The notes below the pieces were generated by a model, which saw nothing but the letters and a program-made list of their open reading frames with translations, ran no database searches and was not told the DNA's origin. This document shows positions 28,258 through 37,105 of a stretch of 64,000 nucleotides of DNA, one piece after another. The stretch is from Paenibacillus sp. 1011MAR3C5 (GTDB lineage Bacteria; Bacillota; Bacilli; Paenibacillales; Paenibacillaceae). Each line of letters starts with the position of its first letter. Position 1 is the first letter of the stretch. The position numbers were made by a program, and so were the translations under genes. Where the stretch lies: the NCBI RefSeq assembly GCF_003591485.1, contig NZ_QZCF01000002.1, positions 186,001 to 250,000 of the forward strand, in the 5' to 3' direction.

Positions 28258-29554
28258 GAAGTGCGTTGTTGATGACTTCGTTGACAGCGGAGACGTCTAC
28301 ATCCGGAGTTGCGTCGTCGTTGAGTTGGTACTTTTGCTTTAGGCTGAGTACACGATAGACGCTTTCGTTCAACCGTTCCTCGGTTATTTCGCCGGAGTGG
28401 ACGGCTTGTCTTAGGGCATCAAGCGCTTCGATTCGCAGCTTCTCTTCATGGCTAACGAGCACGATGTCTACGCCCGCATGGATAGCGGTTACGGATGCAT
28501 CTCCGATTTTGTTGCCATTCAGCAAGCCGCCCATCGTCATATCATCCGTTATCACGACTCCCTCATATCCCAGCTTCTCACGCAGCAAGTCGTTGATTAC
28601 GGCTTTGGATATAGATGCAGGGTGTTTGGCGTCCAAATCCATCATGAGCAAATGCGCGACCATAATGGCGTCAACATCCTGCTCGATGGCCTCTTTGAAA
28701 GGAATGAGCTCGAATTTCTCCAGCTCCTCCAGCGTTTTATGAACAAGAGGCAAATCATAATGCGAGTCCACGGAAGTGTCGCCATGTCCCGGAAAATGCT
28801 TGACAACCGCAGCTACGCCTTCCGATGTGATGCCGTCCAATGCCTCCAGTCCATGAGCAATGACTTTGTCAGGGGTGGAACCGTAGGAACGGTCGCCGAT
28901 GACAGGGTTTTTAGGGTTGCTGTTAATGTCCAGTACCGGCGCAAAATCGAGATTGAAACCAAGCGCCTTTAGCTCGGTGCCTAAAGCCTTTCCGATTCCG
29001 TTTGTATACGGCAAGTTGTCGGCTGCCGCTACATGGCCCGCTGCCGGGATTTTTACGAATTCGGAAGACATGCGGCTCACTCTGCCGCCTTCTTGATCGA
29101 CGCTTAACCATAGCGGAATATCGTTGCTATTATTGGTTTGTTTCAGATCATTCAATAGCGCATGCGTCTGCTGCGCGTTTTTGATGTTGTCTTTGAATAA
29201 TATGAATCCGCCGACCTTATAGTCTTGGATCATTTTTTGGGTGAATCCATTCATTTCGGTTCCATCCAAGCCTACGATGACGAGTTGTCCGATTTTTTCG
29301 TCCAAACTCATTTGATTGACTTGCTCCTGAATCGGATCTAGTTGCGGATCAGGCGTTGGCGTTGCTGCTGTCTCGTCCGAAGGATCTGGATTTGGCGTGT
29401 CTGTCTGGATAGGCGGACTGGAGCTTGTCTGCCCCGGGGCAGGATCTATGCTGTTCGAACCTTGGTTGGATGTTCCGCAGCCAGCTAGCAGCAAGGCTGG
29501 GAGCAACAAGAGAACGAACCATTTGTAAGCTGTTTTTTGCATTTGTTGCGTCAC
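28244..29554 (-). CDS. NagZ-like beta-N-acetylhexosaminidase (GH3 lipoprotein)
   Basis: 436 residues. Lipoprotein signal with lipobox LLLAGC (Cys about 26), a low-complexity Pro/Thr/Ser/Asp linker to about residue 75, then a glycoside hydrolase family 3 TIM barrel. Key signatures: LWLSVDQEGGRVSR and KHFPGHGDTSVDSHYDLP, whose Asp/His dyad is the NagZ-type acid/base, and VITDDMTMGGL with the nucleophile Asp. It should release GlcNAc from peptidoglycan turnover products outside the cell. Single-gene unit; its stop lies in its own terminator. Confidence 0.92.
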   Translation of the reverse strand: MTQQMQKTAYKWFVLLLLPALLLAGCGTSNQGSNSIDPAPGQTSSSPPIQTDTPNPDPSDETAATPTPDPQLDPIQEQVNQMSLDEKIGQLVIVGLDGTEMNGFTQKMIQDYKVGGFILFKDNIKNAQQTHALLNDLKQTNNSNDIPLWLSVDQEGGRVSRMSSEFVKIPAAGHVAAADNLPYTNGIGKALGTELKALGFNLDFAPVLDINSNPKNPVIGDRSYGSTPDKVIAHGLEALDGITSEGVAAVVKHFPGHGDTSVDSHYDLPLVHKTLEELEKFELIPFKEAIEQDVDAIMVAHLLMMDLDAKHPASISKAVINDLLREKLGYEGVVITDDMTMGGLLNGNKIGDASVTAIHAGVDIVLVSHEEKLRIEALDALRQAVHSGEITEERLNESVYRVLSLKQKYQLNDDATPDVDVSAVNEVINNALQARP

Positions 29555-29788
29555 CTCATTTTGCAGGAATACCCCTTATTGTACGTGCTGGAGAGGGCGC
29601 AGGTCAAACCGGCATGCTCTCCTCGAACCTGTCCGCTGAAGGTAAGCATGTCCACAGCATGCATGCAGCTTGTATATAAGCATGTTCCCAAAAGTTTTGT
29701 AAATAGCCCTGTTAAACGCCGTTTCTCTTGAACGCCCCGGTGCACATGATACTATACAGTCAAGGTTGCGAAGAAAGGATGCAGCTTC

Positions 29789-31072
29789 ATGAACATTGGG
29801 ATTATCGGTGCCGGTTATGTCGGGCTGACGACGGCTGCCGTGTTAGCGGAGCTTGGGCATGTGGTCTATTGCGTGGATCGCGACAAAGAGAAGGTTGAGC
29901 GGTTGAATACTGGCATTATTCCAATCTACGAGCCAGGGTTGGACGAATTGGTGGATCGTCATCGTGCAGGCAATCGATTGTTCTTCCGTCACGATGTTGC
30001 GGAGACGGTGAGACGAAATGAAGTCATTATGATCGCAGTAGGGACGCCCTCTGCTGAAGACGGCTCAGCGGATCTGGTCTATGTCAGAAGCGTGCTGAAC
30101 GATATCGCCGGTGCGCTCAACGATTCTAAAGTTATTATTATGAAAAGCACAGTTCCTCCCGGAACGGGAGAGTGGGCGGAATCTTACCTGATTGAAAAAG
30201 GCGTGCCTAGAGCGCATTTTGAAGTAGTCTCTAATCCGGAGTTTTTGCGTGAGGGAACGGCTATCTACGATACGTTCCATCCGGACCGGATTGTGATCGG
30301 AACGCATAGTGCAGCGGCAGCTGGAATTGTCCAATCCCTGTACGCCGGAATCGAAGCAAAGACGATCCTTACAGGCAGGACGGAAGCTGAGCTGATCAAG
30401 TACGGCTCCAATGCATTCCTGGCAACAAAATTGTCCTTCATTAATGAATTGGCGCGAGTGTGCGACACTTTCGGCGCGGATATTATGGACGTTGCAAGGG
30501 GGATCGGCAAGGATAGCCGAATCGGGGAAAAGTTCCTGCAAGCAGGCATTGGCTACGGCGGCTCATGCCTGCCCAAAGATGTGCAGGCGCTGATGGCGGC
30601 AGCTGCCTCCCATAACGAGCCGCTTAAGCTGCTGCAAGCCGTCGCTGAAGTGAATGACACGCAGCTTGACGCTTATGTGCGCAAGCTTGAGAAGGTTCTT
30701 GGCGGATTAGACGAGACTAAGCATATTGCAGTATGGGGTGCGACTTTTAAAGAGAACACGGATGATTTGCGTTATTCCCGGGCGGTAGCTTTAATGGAAG
30801 GTTTGGCGAAGAAAGCCTGCGTTCTGACGGCATATGATCCGCTTGCGGCACCGCCTATAACCGGTGTCGAATGGAAGAAGAGCGCTCTGGACGCAGTCGA
30901 AGGCGCTGACGCGGTTATTATTGCTACTGGCTGGGAGGAATTCATTCGAGCAGACTGGGAGCAAGTAGGGAAACGGATGAGGGGAGCTGTCGTGCTGGAT
31001 GGGCGCAATGTATTAAACAGGATTGCCGTTAAGGAAGCCGGACTTCGTTATGTGGGGGTTGGCCGTCTATGA
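29789..31072 (+). CDS. UDP-glucose 6-dehydrogenase
   Basis: 427 residues of the Ugd/TuaD family. NAD-binding motif GIIGAGYVGLTTA at the N-terminus, SNPEFLREGTA, and the catalytic cysteine in GIGYGGSCLPKDV near residue 260; the C-terminal UDP-binding domain contains VWGATFKENTDDLRYS. It oxidises UDP-glucose to UDP-glucuronate for acidic surface polymers. The AAGAAAGGA site precedes the ATG. It overlaps the next gene by four bases, so product flow to an epimerase is likely. Confidence 0.93.
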   Translation: MNIGIIGAGYVGLTTAAVLAELGHVVYCVDRDKEKVERLNTGIIPIYEPGLDELVDRHRAGNRLFFRHDVAETVRRNEVIMIAVGTPSAEDGSADLVYVRSVLNDIAGALNDSKVIIMKSTVPPGTGEWAESYLIEKGVPRAHFEVVSNPEFLREGTAIYDTFHPDRIVIGTHSAAAAGIVQSLYAGIEAKTILTGRTEAELIKYGSNAFLATKLSFINELARVCDTFGADIMDVARGIGKDSRIGEKFLQAGIGYGGSCLPKDVQALMAAAASHNEPLKLLQAVAEVNDTQLDAYVRKLEKVLGGLDETKHIAVWGATFKENTDDLRYSRAVALMEGLAKKACVLTAYDPLAAPPITGVEWKKSALDAVEGADAVIIATGWEEFIRADWEQVGKRMRGAVVLDGRNVLNRIAVKEAGLRYVGVGRL

Positions 31073-32013
31073 AGATCGTTGTGACAGGTGCGGCCGGCTT
31101 CGTGGGCTCTCATCTCTGCGAGAAGCTGCTGGAGCGGGAGGAGCATGAAGTTATCGGCATTGATGCCTTGCTGCGCGATGAACTGAGGGTGATTGGGAGC
31201 CGGAATTTGGAGGAGGTTCTGGATCATCCGAGGTTTGTCTTCCGCGAAGAGAATTTGCTTAATACCAACTGGGATGACGTATTGAAGGACGTGGATGTTG
31301 TCTATCATTTGGCCGGAATACCGGGTGTGCGCAACAGCTGGGGATCGGATTTCGCCCATTATGTGACGAATAATATCAATGTAACGCAGCGGCTGCTGGA
31401 AGCTTGCAAAGGAAAGCCGTTGAACAAGTTTGTCTATATCTCTACCTCCTCGGTCTACGGTGAGGTGACGGGCAAAGTATCCGAGGATGCGATGCCTTCC
31501 CCGTTATCCCCATATGGTGTATCCAAGCTGACGGGCGAGCACCTATGCCGGGTATACTGGCGTAATGAAGGCGTTCCGGTCGTGATCCTGCGTTACTTTA
31601 CGGTGTATGGGCCCCGCCAGCGGTCGGATATGGCCTTCCATCGCTTCATCCATCAAATCTTGAGCAACCAGCCTATCACCTTGTACGGAGACGGGACGCA
31701 GTCACGCGATTTCACGTATGTGGGCGATTGTGCGGAAGCGACTGCCGCAGTGGCGGACGCCAGCGGCGTCATCGGCGAAACGATTAATATTGGCGGCAAG
31801 GAGCGGGCGTCAATCAACGATATTATCGAAATGCTGGAATGGATGACAGGGAAGCCAACGCAAGTTATCCATGCGGGCGGGCTCGTCGGAGAGCCGCTGC
31901 ATACGTGGGCGGATATCTCGAAAGCGGAGCGGTTGCTGGGCTATTCACCGAAAATCGGCCTGGCGGAAGGGCTTCGCCGGGAAGTGGCTTTCGCGCGAAA
32001 ATATCCTTATTAA
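31069..32013 (+). CDS. NAD-dependent nucleotide-sugar epimerase/dehydratase
   Basis: 314 residues, extended SDR fold. GAAGFVGSHLCEKL at the N-terminus binds NAD; catalytic residues are in STSSVYG (Ser/Thr) and SPYGVSKLTGE (Tyr-x3-Lys); RYFTVYGPRQRSDMAFHRF is typical of UDP-glucuronate or UDP-glucose 4-epimerases. Coupled to the UDP-glucose dehydrogenase by an ATGA overlap, it most likely converts UDP-glucuronate (for example to UDP-galacturonate). The exact product is inferred from the neighbour. Confidence 0.9.
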   Translation: MKIVVTGAAGFVGSHLCEKLLEREEHEVIGIDALLRDELRVIGSRNLEEVLDHPRFVFREENLLNTNWDDVLKDVDVVYHLAGIPGVRNSWGSDFAHYVTNNINVTQRLLEACKGKPLNKFVYISTSSVYGEVTGKVSEDAMPSPLSPYGVSKLTGEHLCRVYWRNEGVPVVILRYFTVYGPRQRSDMAFHRFIHQILSNQPITLYGDGTQSRDFTYVGDCAEATAAVADASGVIGETINIGGKERASINDIIEMLEWMTGKPTQVIHAGGLVGEPLHTWADISKAERLLGYSPKIGLAEGLRREVAFARKYPY

Positions 32014-32044
32014 CGCGAGCTGCTTCTGTGTCCAATCAGAAAAA

Positions 32045-32081
32045 AACCTTCTCGCCGCAACTTACGTTCGGCGTGAAGGTT
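32045..32081. terminator. Bidirectional terminator between epimerase and prs-like gene
   Basis: Arms AACCTTCTCGCCG (32045-32057) and CGGCGTGAAGGTT (32069-32081) with one mismatch. A run of A before it gives a T tail for the minus-strand gene; TTCTT follows for the plus strand. Confidence 0.85.
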
Positions 32082-32089
32082 CTTCTGTG

Positions 32090-33028
32090 TTATTCGGATT
32101 TGAACAGCGTAGCGATGGAGCCGCCTTCTGTAATGATGCGAATGGCTGTTCCAAGCAATGGAGCCATCGGCAGGATGATGAAGTTGTCCGGGCGGTCACG
32201 CTCCAGCGCGATCGTATCCGTAATGACAACTTCCTGAATGTTCGGGTGGCTGAGCTTGTCGACCGCATTTTCGGAGAACAGGCCATGCGTTGCACAGATG
32301 AACGCGTCTTCGGCGCCGCGTTTTTTGAGCGCCTCGACGACATTGACGATCGTGCTGCCCGTATCGATCAAATCTTCGATAATGATTGGCGTCATGCCTT
32401 CAACCTCACCGATAATATGAGTAATTTCGGATTGGTTGTGCGCAGGACGGTTTTTGATCATGATGGCGAATGGGCAATCGAGCAAGCCCGCCAGCTTCTC
32501 GGCTGTAGTCGCACGTCCGGCATCCGGGGAGACAACAACGGGATTTTTGATCGATTTCTCGCGCAAATAATCGATGATCATATCCAGAGCGGTCAGATGG
32601 TCGACCGTGATCTTGAAGAAGCCCTGGATCGGATCGGCATGCAGATCAACAGTAATGATGCGGTCAGCGCCAACAGTTGTCAGTACGTCGGCAACCATTT
32701 TGGCAGAGATGGGCTCACGGGGAGCGGATTTCCGTTCTTGACGCGCATAGCCGTAATAAGGCATGACGATATTGATCGATTTCGCCGACGCGCGTTTGGC
32801 AGCGTCAATCATAACAAGCAGCTCGACGAGATGCTCGTTAACCGGATGCGAAAGCGATTGAATCAGGAATACGTGATGGTTGCGCAGCGATTCTTCATAG
32901 GAAACATGAATTTCTCCGCTTTGCAGCCGGGAGATCGCGGATTTGCCAAGCGGCAGATCCAATTGTTCGCATACTTTGCGGGCAAGCTCTAGGTTGGATG
33001 AGCCTGAGAAAATTTTGATGTTTTTCAA
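32090..33028 (-). CDS. Ribose-phosphate pyrophosphokinase, divergent paralogue
   Basis: 312 residues from a TTG at 33028, chosen because GGAGG lies eight bases upstream. The fold is clearly PRPP synthetase: KIFSGSSNLELA, the SGEIHVSYEES loop, INIVMPYYGYARQERKSAPREPISAK, and DLHADPIQGFF. Several usually strict segments differ from housekeeping Prs: VSPDAGRATTAEKLA replaces VSPDHGGVTRARKLA, and the PRPP loop reads EDLIDTGSTI instead of DDIIDTAGTI. It would make PRPP from ribose 5-phosphate and ATP for nucleotide synthesis, but may be a second copy with altered regulation or activity; the main prs gene, next to glmU in relatives, is not in this window. Confidence 0.85.
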   Translation of the reverse strand: MKNIKIFSGSSNLELARKVCEQLDLPLGKSAISRLQSGEIHVSYEESLRNHHVFLIQSLSHPVNEHLVELLVMIDAAKRASAKSINIVMPYYGYARQERKSAPREPISAKMVADVLTTVGADRIITVDLHADPIQGFFKITVDHLTALDMIIDYLREKSIKNPVVVSPDAGRATTAEKLAGLLDCPFAIMIKNRPAHNQSEITHIIGEVEGMTPIIIEDLIDTGSTIVNVVEALKKRGAEDAFICATHGLFSENAVDKLSHPNIQEVVITDTIALERDRPDNFIILPMAPLLGTAIRIITEGGSIATLFKSE

Positions 33029-33061
33029 CGTTCTGTCCTCCAATTAGTCAGTCAGATCAAA

Positions 33062-33101
33062 GCGCTGAGCGCGGACCATAAGGTTCCGCTCTCAGCGCCT
33101 C
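33062..33101 (-). terminator. Inverted repeat between fabV and the prs-like gene
   Basis: Arms near GCGCTGAGCGCGGACC and GGTTCCGCTCTCAGCGC form a long imperfect stem just after the fabV stop on the minus strand. The T tail is weak (CTTTGATCT), so it may be a leaky terminator or processing site. Confidence 0.55.
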
Positions 33102-33116
33102 CGCTATCTATGTGTC

Positions 33117-34307
33117 TTATTTCAAGTTCTTAATGGCTACATCCGGATTGGCATCCGCTTCGTAGTCAATGCCGTCCGTCTCGAAGCCGAACAGCTGGAA
33201 GAACTCGCGGCGGTAGCCTTCAAGATCGGACAGTTCATATACATTTTCTGTAGTCAGATCGGTCCACAGCTTAGCCACTTCCTGCTGAATTTCCGGGCGC
33301 ATCTCCCAGTCGTCAACGCGGATAAGCCCTTTGTCGTCGACAAGCGTTTTGCCTTCGCCGTACAGTCTCTCGGAGAATAGGCGGTACATTTGCTCGATGC
33401 AGCCTTCATGCAGTCCTTTTTCCTTCATCACTTTGTACAACGCGGAGATGTACAGCGGCACGACTGGGATCGCGGAGCTGGACTGTGTCACAAGCGCTTT
33501 GTTCACAGATACATAAGCGCGTCCGCCGGATTCGCCAAGCTGCTTGTTCAAGTTATGCGCCGTCGCTTCCAGATCGTTTTTTGCAGCGCCGATGGTTCCT
33601 TCGCGGTAGACAGCATGCGTAATCTCAGGTCCGATATAGGAGTAGGCGACCGTTGTAGCGCCCTCAGCCAGCAGGCCAGCGGCTTGAAGCTCGTCGATCC
33701 ACATCTGCCAGTCTTCGCCGCCCATGACGGCGATTGTCTGGCGAAGCTCCTCTTCCGTAGCCGGCTCGATCGTCGCCTTCGACACTTCGCCGCTGTGGAA
33801 GTTGACGGTTTTGTTGGTGTATGTCTCGCCTAGCGGCTTAATGACGGAGGAGAATACTTCTCCTGTCTTTGGATGCGTACGGCGCGGAGAGGCGACGCTG
33901 TAGACAACCAGGTCGATCTGACCCAGCTCCGTGCGGATCAGGTCGATGGTTTTCGCTTTAATCTCGTCGGAGAACGCGTCGCCTACGATGCTGTATGATT
34001 TCGTTCCTTGCTCGCTTGCGGCTTCCTCAAAAGCTGCGGAATTGTACCAGCCTGCACTAGCGGTACGCGCGCCTTCCGCCGCTTTGTCAAAGTATACGCC
34101 GATCGTGTTCGCACCGGAGCCGAATGCTGCAACGATACGGGAAGCCAGTCCATAGCCAGTGGATGCACCCACGACTAGAACGTTGCGCGGGCCTTGAATA
34201 GCTGGTTTACCCTTTACGTAATCGATTTGACGCTGAACTTGAGCTGCACAGCCTTGCGGATGCGCTGTTGTGCAAATAAAGCCGCGCGTTTTCGGTTGAA
34301 TGATCAT
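33117..34307 (-). CDS. fabV: Trans-2-enoyl-ACP/CoA reductase FabV
   Basis: 396 residues, the normal FabV length. The extended Rossmann motif VLVVGASTGYGLASR lies near residue 45, SPRRTHPKTGEVFSSVIKP near 140, and the catalytic Tyr-x8-Lys is present as YREGTIGAAK. FabV completes each fatty-acid elongation cycle by reducing the enoyl double bond with NADH. Members are much less sensitive to triclosan than FabI, so it may give natural tolerance. AGAAAGGA precedes the ATG. Single gene upstream of the prs-like gene. Confidence 0.94.
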   Translation of the reverse strand: MIIQPKTRGFICTTAHPQGCAAQVQRQIDYVKGKPAIQGPRNVLVVGASTGYGLASRIVAAFGSGANTIGVYFDKAAEGARTASAGWYNSAAFEEAASEQGTKSYSIVGDAFSDEIKAKTIDLIRTELGQIDLVVYSVASPRRTHPKTGEVFSSVIKPLGETYTNKTVNFHSGEVSKATIEPATEEELRQTIAVMGGEDWQMWIDELQAAGLLAEGATTVAYSYIGPEITHAVYREGTIGAAKNDLEATAHNLNKQLGESGGRAYVSVNKALVTQSSSAIPVVPLYISALYKVMKEKGLHEGCIEQMYRLFSERLYGEGKTLVDDKGLIRVDDWEMRPEIQQEVAKLWTDLTTENVYELSDLEGYRREFFQLFGFETDGIDYEADANPDVAIKNLK

Positions 34308-34410
34308 ATTGGGATATTCCTTTCTCTAATAAAATAACAAGGATCGTATGTAGCGAGGACAACTCTATCCCATTTTACCGATTATTGCACGCAAAAGAAA
34401 GGAGAAATGA

Positions 34411-34436
34411 AAAAAGAGAGCGCAGCGGCGCTCTCT
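34411..34436 (-). terminator. Terminator downstream of the SASP gene
   Basis: Arms AGAGAGCGC (34415-34423) and GCGCTCTCT (34428-34436); the minus strand continues into TTTTTTC. Confidence 0.88.
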
Positions 34437-34551
34437 GATCCTGGCAACTATAAGAGAGTATGCGGTTGATCGGATACGTTCTTATATGTAGACGCTCTGT
34501 CGGCTATGTCTGATAGCGAGCGGTTCGTGCCGATTGCATCGAGCTGCCGGT

Positions 34552-34767
34552 CTAGCGGCCGCCTGCGAGCTGTTGCTCGGCAATTTGCACGAGACGGCGT
34601 GTGATGTATCCGCCAATGGAGCCCATGTCGCGGGTTGTCATATTGCCATAGTAGCCGTCTTGCGGAAGCTGGATGCCCAGCTCTTGAGCGATTTCATATT
34701 TCATTTGCTCCAGCGCGGCACGCGCTTGGGGAACGACCAGGTTGTTGCTGCTGCTTTGGTTTGCCAT
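34552..34767 (-). CDS. Alpha/beta-type small acid-soluble spore protein
   Basis: 71 residues. Family signatures: LVVPQARAALEQMKYEIAQE with the GPR-protease region (EIA/QELG) and GSIGGYITRRLVQIAEQQL. These proteins coat spore DNA and protect it against UV and heat, then are degraded at germination. A strong GAAGGAGG site precedes the ATG. A terminator lies about 115 bp downstream. Its presence supports a spore-forming host. Confidence 0.96.
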   Translation of the reverse strand: MANQSSSNNLVVPQARAALEQMKYEIAQELGIQLPQDGYYGNMTTRDMGSIGGYITRRLVQIAEQQLAGGR

Positions 34768-34940
34768 CTTATTTCAGCCTCCTTCAATCGTTTGGCGAAG
34801 TCTAATCATTTATTGCTAGCATTCGCCCTGAGGCTATTATGCGACATCCAAAAAAGGATTATTCGCTAATCCCACCTGTATTTACCGACGAATCCATGTA
34901 TAGATTCATGATAAGATGGGGAATACGGGAGGAAGAGGCT

Positions 34941-35525
34941 ATGTTCATACAACCGATGCTGATGACGGAGAAAACGGAGCCGTTCGAGGATCGCAATTAC
35001 TGGTTCGAGCCCATCGTTGACGGCCAGCGGCTGCAGCTTCATATGTCGGCAGGAAAAGTGGTGCTGTTGACCCGGCATGGCAACGATGCAACCGCTCAAT
35101 ACCCGGAGCTACATAACGTGCCGCTCAGCAGGCCGGCGGACGTCGTGCTGGACGGTGAGGTCGCCTGTCTGGACCCGCAGACAGGGCATGCGGATTTTGC
35201 CAAACTGCAAGAGAGGTTTCGCATGAAGGGCATGCCCCGGATCAGGGAAGCCAGGAAGACGATGCCAGTTCTTTATTTCGTATTTGATATTCTCATGTAT
35301 AATGGTGTCGATCTTCGAGAGCTGCCGCTCATCAGCCGCAGAAATCTGCTGGAGTCGCTGCTTGAGAACAATCATTACTATGTCAAATTGAAGCATTGGG
35401 AGCGGGACGGCTTTGCTGTATACGAAGCTGCCGGAAGGCTTGGCTTGGAAGGAATAGCGGGCAAGCATAAATACAGCCGTTACGTTGTGGGAAGAAGTGA
35501 CAGCTGGCTGCGTATCGACTTGTAA
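34941..35525 (+). CDS. ATP-dependent DNA ligase-like adenylation domain lacking the nucleophile lysine
   Basis: 194 residues from the ATG at 34941, chosen for its GGGAGGA site and family-like MFIQPMLM start; an ATG at 34839 has no good site. The order of ligase motifs is kept: motif I region YWFEPIVDGQRLQ, motif III VVLDGEVACLD, VFDILMYNGVDLRELPL, motif IV LEGIAGKHKYS, and RSDSWLRI at the motif V position. In active ligases motif I is K-x-D-G; here the lysine position is Ile (EPIVDG). The motif V Lys is also not in its usual place. There is no OB-fold domain. It cannot form the usual ligase-AMP intermediate, so it is either inactive, a binding protein, or decayed. Confidence 0.85.
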   Translation: MFIQPMLMTEKTEPFEDRNYWFEPIVDGQRLQLHMSAGKVVLLTRHGNDATAQYPELHNVPLSRPADVVLDGEVACLDPQTGHADFAKLQERFRMKGMPRIREARKTMPVLYFVFDILMYNGVDLRELPLISRRNLLESLLENNHYYVKLKHWERDGFAVYEAAGRLGLEGIAGKHKYSRYVVGRSDSWLRIDL

Positions 35526-35561
35526 TCCAATAAAGACGAATGATGATTAGCCATTCATAGA

Positions 35562-35602
35562 AAGAGCCTTCATCCGGTTGCGATAACCGGATGAAGGCTC
35601 TT
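35562..35602. terminator. Bidirectional terminator between ligase-like and NlpC/P60 genes
   Basis: Perfect 18-bp arms (35562-35579 and 35585-35602) around a 5-base loop, with A-rich and T-rich flanks. Confidence 0.92.
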
Positions 35603-35618
35603 TTAGGTGATATCTGTA

Positions 35619-36104
35619 CTATTTCAGAACGCGTCTCGCTGTTACATATTTGCCTTTCCAGTAGCTGGAGTTCATGTTCGTGATCGTCACGCCTTGGCTG
35701 CTGGAGCTGTGGATGATTTTTTGGTTGCCCGCATAGATAGCGACATGGCTGATGGATTTGCCATTCGTCTTGTAGAAGACGAGATCGCCCATGCTGAGGG
35801 AGCCTTTGTCTACTTTCGTACCCATGCTGGCTTGAGCGGCGGATGTGCGCGGCAGCCAGACATTAAAGGACTTGAATATGTATTGCGTAAAGGAGGAGCA
35901 GTCGAAGGAAGCGGTGCTTCCGGCTTTTGCCCCGAATTGGTAAGGGGTACCTATGAATTCCTTGCTCGATGCGATCAGTTCTGTCGAAGTGGGCGTAGCT
36001 GCATGAGCCTTGTCGCCAGCTGTTCCAAAGGTGAGTGCAGACCAGGCGATTGCTCCGCATGCTCCAATTTTTACGATGGTTTTTAGCAGATTGCTGTTTC
36101 TCAT
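35619..36104 (-). CDS. Secreted NlpC/P60 (C40) cell-wall endopeptidase
   Basis: 161 residues from the ATG at 36104; a GTG at 36146 is an alternative. Signal peptide of about 34 residues ending at AHA. The NlpC/P60 domain fills the rest: catalytic Cys in SFDCSSFTQYIF, His in SHVAIYAGNQKIIHS. It cleaves the gamma-D-Glu to diamino-acid bond of peptidoglycan stem peptides. There is no SH3 or LysM wall-binding module. Single gene with a strong shared terminator. Confidence 0.92.
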   Translation of the reverse strand: MRNSNLLKTIVKIGACGAIAWSALTFGTAGDKAHAATPTSTELIASSKEFIGTPYQFGAKAGSTASFDCSSFTQYIFKSFNVWLPRTSAAQASMGTKVDKGSLSMGDLVFYKTNGKSISHVAIYAGNQKIIHSSSSQGVTITNMNSSYWKGKYVTARRVLK

Positions 36105-36303
36105 GTTGTTCAGATTATCCCTTCTTGTTTCGTGTTGTACCCACACTATAACATAGTGAAACAGGGCCGATTTTCCTGTATGAGAATGATAATCCAGCGT
36201 CGAACGGCGATTATGAGCGTTTATGAGAAAAACATGAAAATTTATTAATCTTATGCTACATTACGATTAGCTTCAACGATTATCATTTCCGAGGGGGATA
36301 CAT

Positions 36304-37083
36304 ATGGCACTTCTTACTTGTCGATTTTATTCGGAAACGCTGGGCATGAGTACGTCTATGACCGTTATTCTGCCTCAAGCTACAAGGTCGCAGATCGGGC
36401 TCGACAACTCGGCTTCCATGGGGAAGCACAAGACGCTGTTTTTGCTGCATGGCTTATCGGACGATGATTCGATCTGGGTCAGACGGACTTCAATCGAACG
36501 GTATGTGGCTGAGCTTGGACTGGCTGTCGTTATGCCTAATGTGCATCGCAGCTTCTATACAGATATGGCATATGGGGAGGCTTATTGGACGTTCTTAACG
36601 GAAGAGCTGCCGGCTGTGGCGCGCTCGTTCTTCCCGCTGTCGGAGGCTAGGGAAGATAACTTTGTGGCGGGCTTGTCAATGGGCGGCTACGGGGCATTCA
36701 AGTGGGCGCTGCGCCATCCTGACCGCTTCGCGGCGGCGGGCAGCTTCTCCGGGGCGCTTGATATTGCTGCGCATGTGAAGGAAATCGGGGACTTCGACCG
36801 CATCTTCAAGCTGATCTTCGGTGACAAGGAGGTTCGGGGGACAGAGGATGACTTGCTGGCGCTGCTGGACCGGCCTGCTTCCGGCCATAATGAGATGCGG
36901 CCGCTCCTGTACCAAAGCTGCGGCACCGAGGATTTCTTATACCATGGCAATAAGGCCTTCCGCGATGCATGCGAGAAGACCGATTACAAGCTGACGTATA
37001 GGGATGGGCCGGGCGGTCATAGCTGGGCTTATTGGGACGAGCATATCCAGCAGTTTCTGAAATGGCTTCCGCTAGGCACATAG
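36304..37083 (+). CDS. Esterase of the S-formylglutathione hydrolase/EstA (esterase D-like) family
   Basis: 259 residues, alpha/beta hydrolase. Nucleophile elbow GLSMGGYGAFKWAL near residue 120, acid residue region near 205, and catalytic His in GPGGHSWAYWDEHI. N-terminal region with MTVILPQ is typical of tributyrin esterases of Firmicutes. Natural substrate unknown; short-chain acyl esters are likely. GAGGGGGA precedes the ATG by five bases. No signal peptide, so it acts in the cytoplasm. Confidence 0.9.
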   Translation: MALLTCRFYSETLGMSTSMTVILPQATRSQIGLDNSASMGKHKTLFLLHGLSDDDSIWVRRTSIERYVAELGLAVVMPNVHRSFYTDMAYGEAYWTFLTEELPAVARSFFPLSEAREDNFVAGLSMGGYGAFKWALRHPDRFAAAGSFSGALDIAAHVKEIGDFDRIFKLIFGDKEVRGTEDDLLALLDRPASGHNEMRPLLYQSCGTEDFLYHGNKAFRDACEKTDYKLTYRDGPGGHSWAYWDEHIQQFLKWLPLGT

Positions 37084-37105
37084 CCGCTCAGAAGCGGCAA
37101 CTGGC

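Noticed and set aside
31871..32992. Long plus-strand open frame of 373 codons
   Set aside because: It lies opposite the prs-like gene, whose sequence is clearly conserved. The translation has no family features. Similar shadows (22398-23303, 40601-41503) were rejected for the same reason.
36182..36290. Fur-like boxes GAGAATGATAATC and GATTATCATTT between the NlpC/P60 and esterase genes
   Set aside because: Each covers only about 12 of 19 consensus positions and lies singly. Neither neighbour is a known iron-controlled gene.
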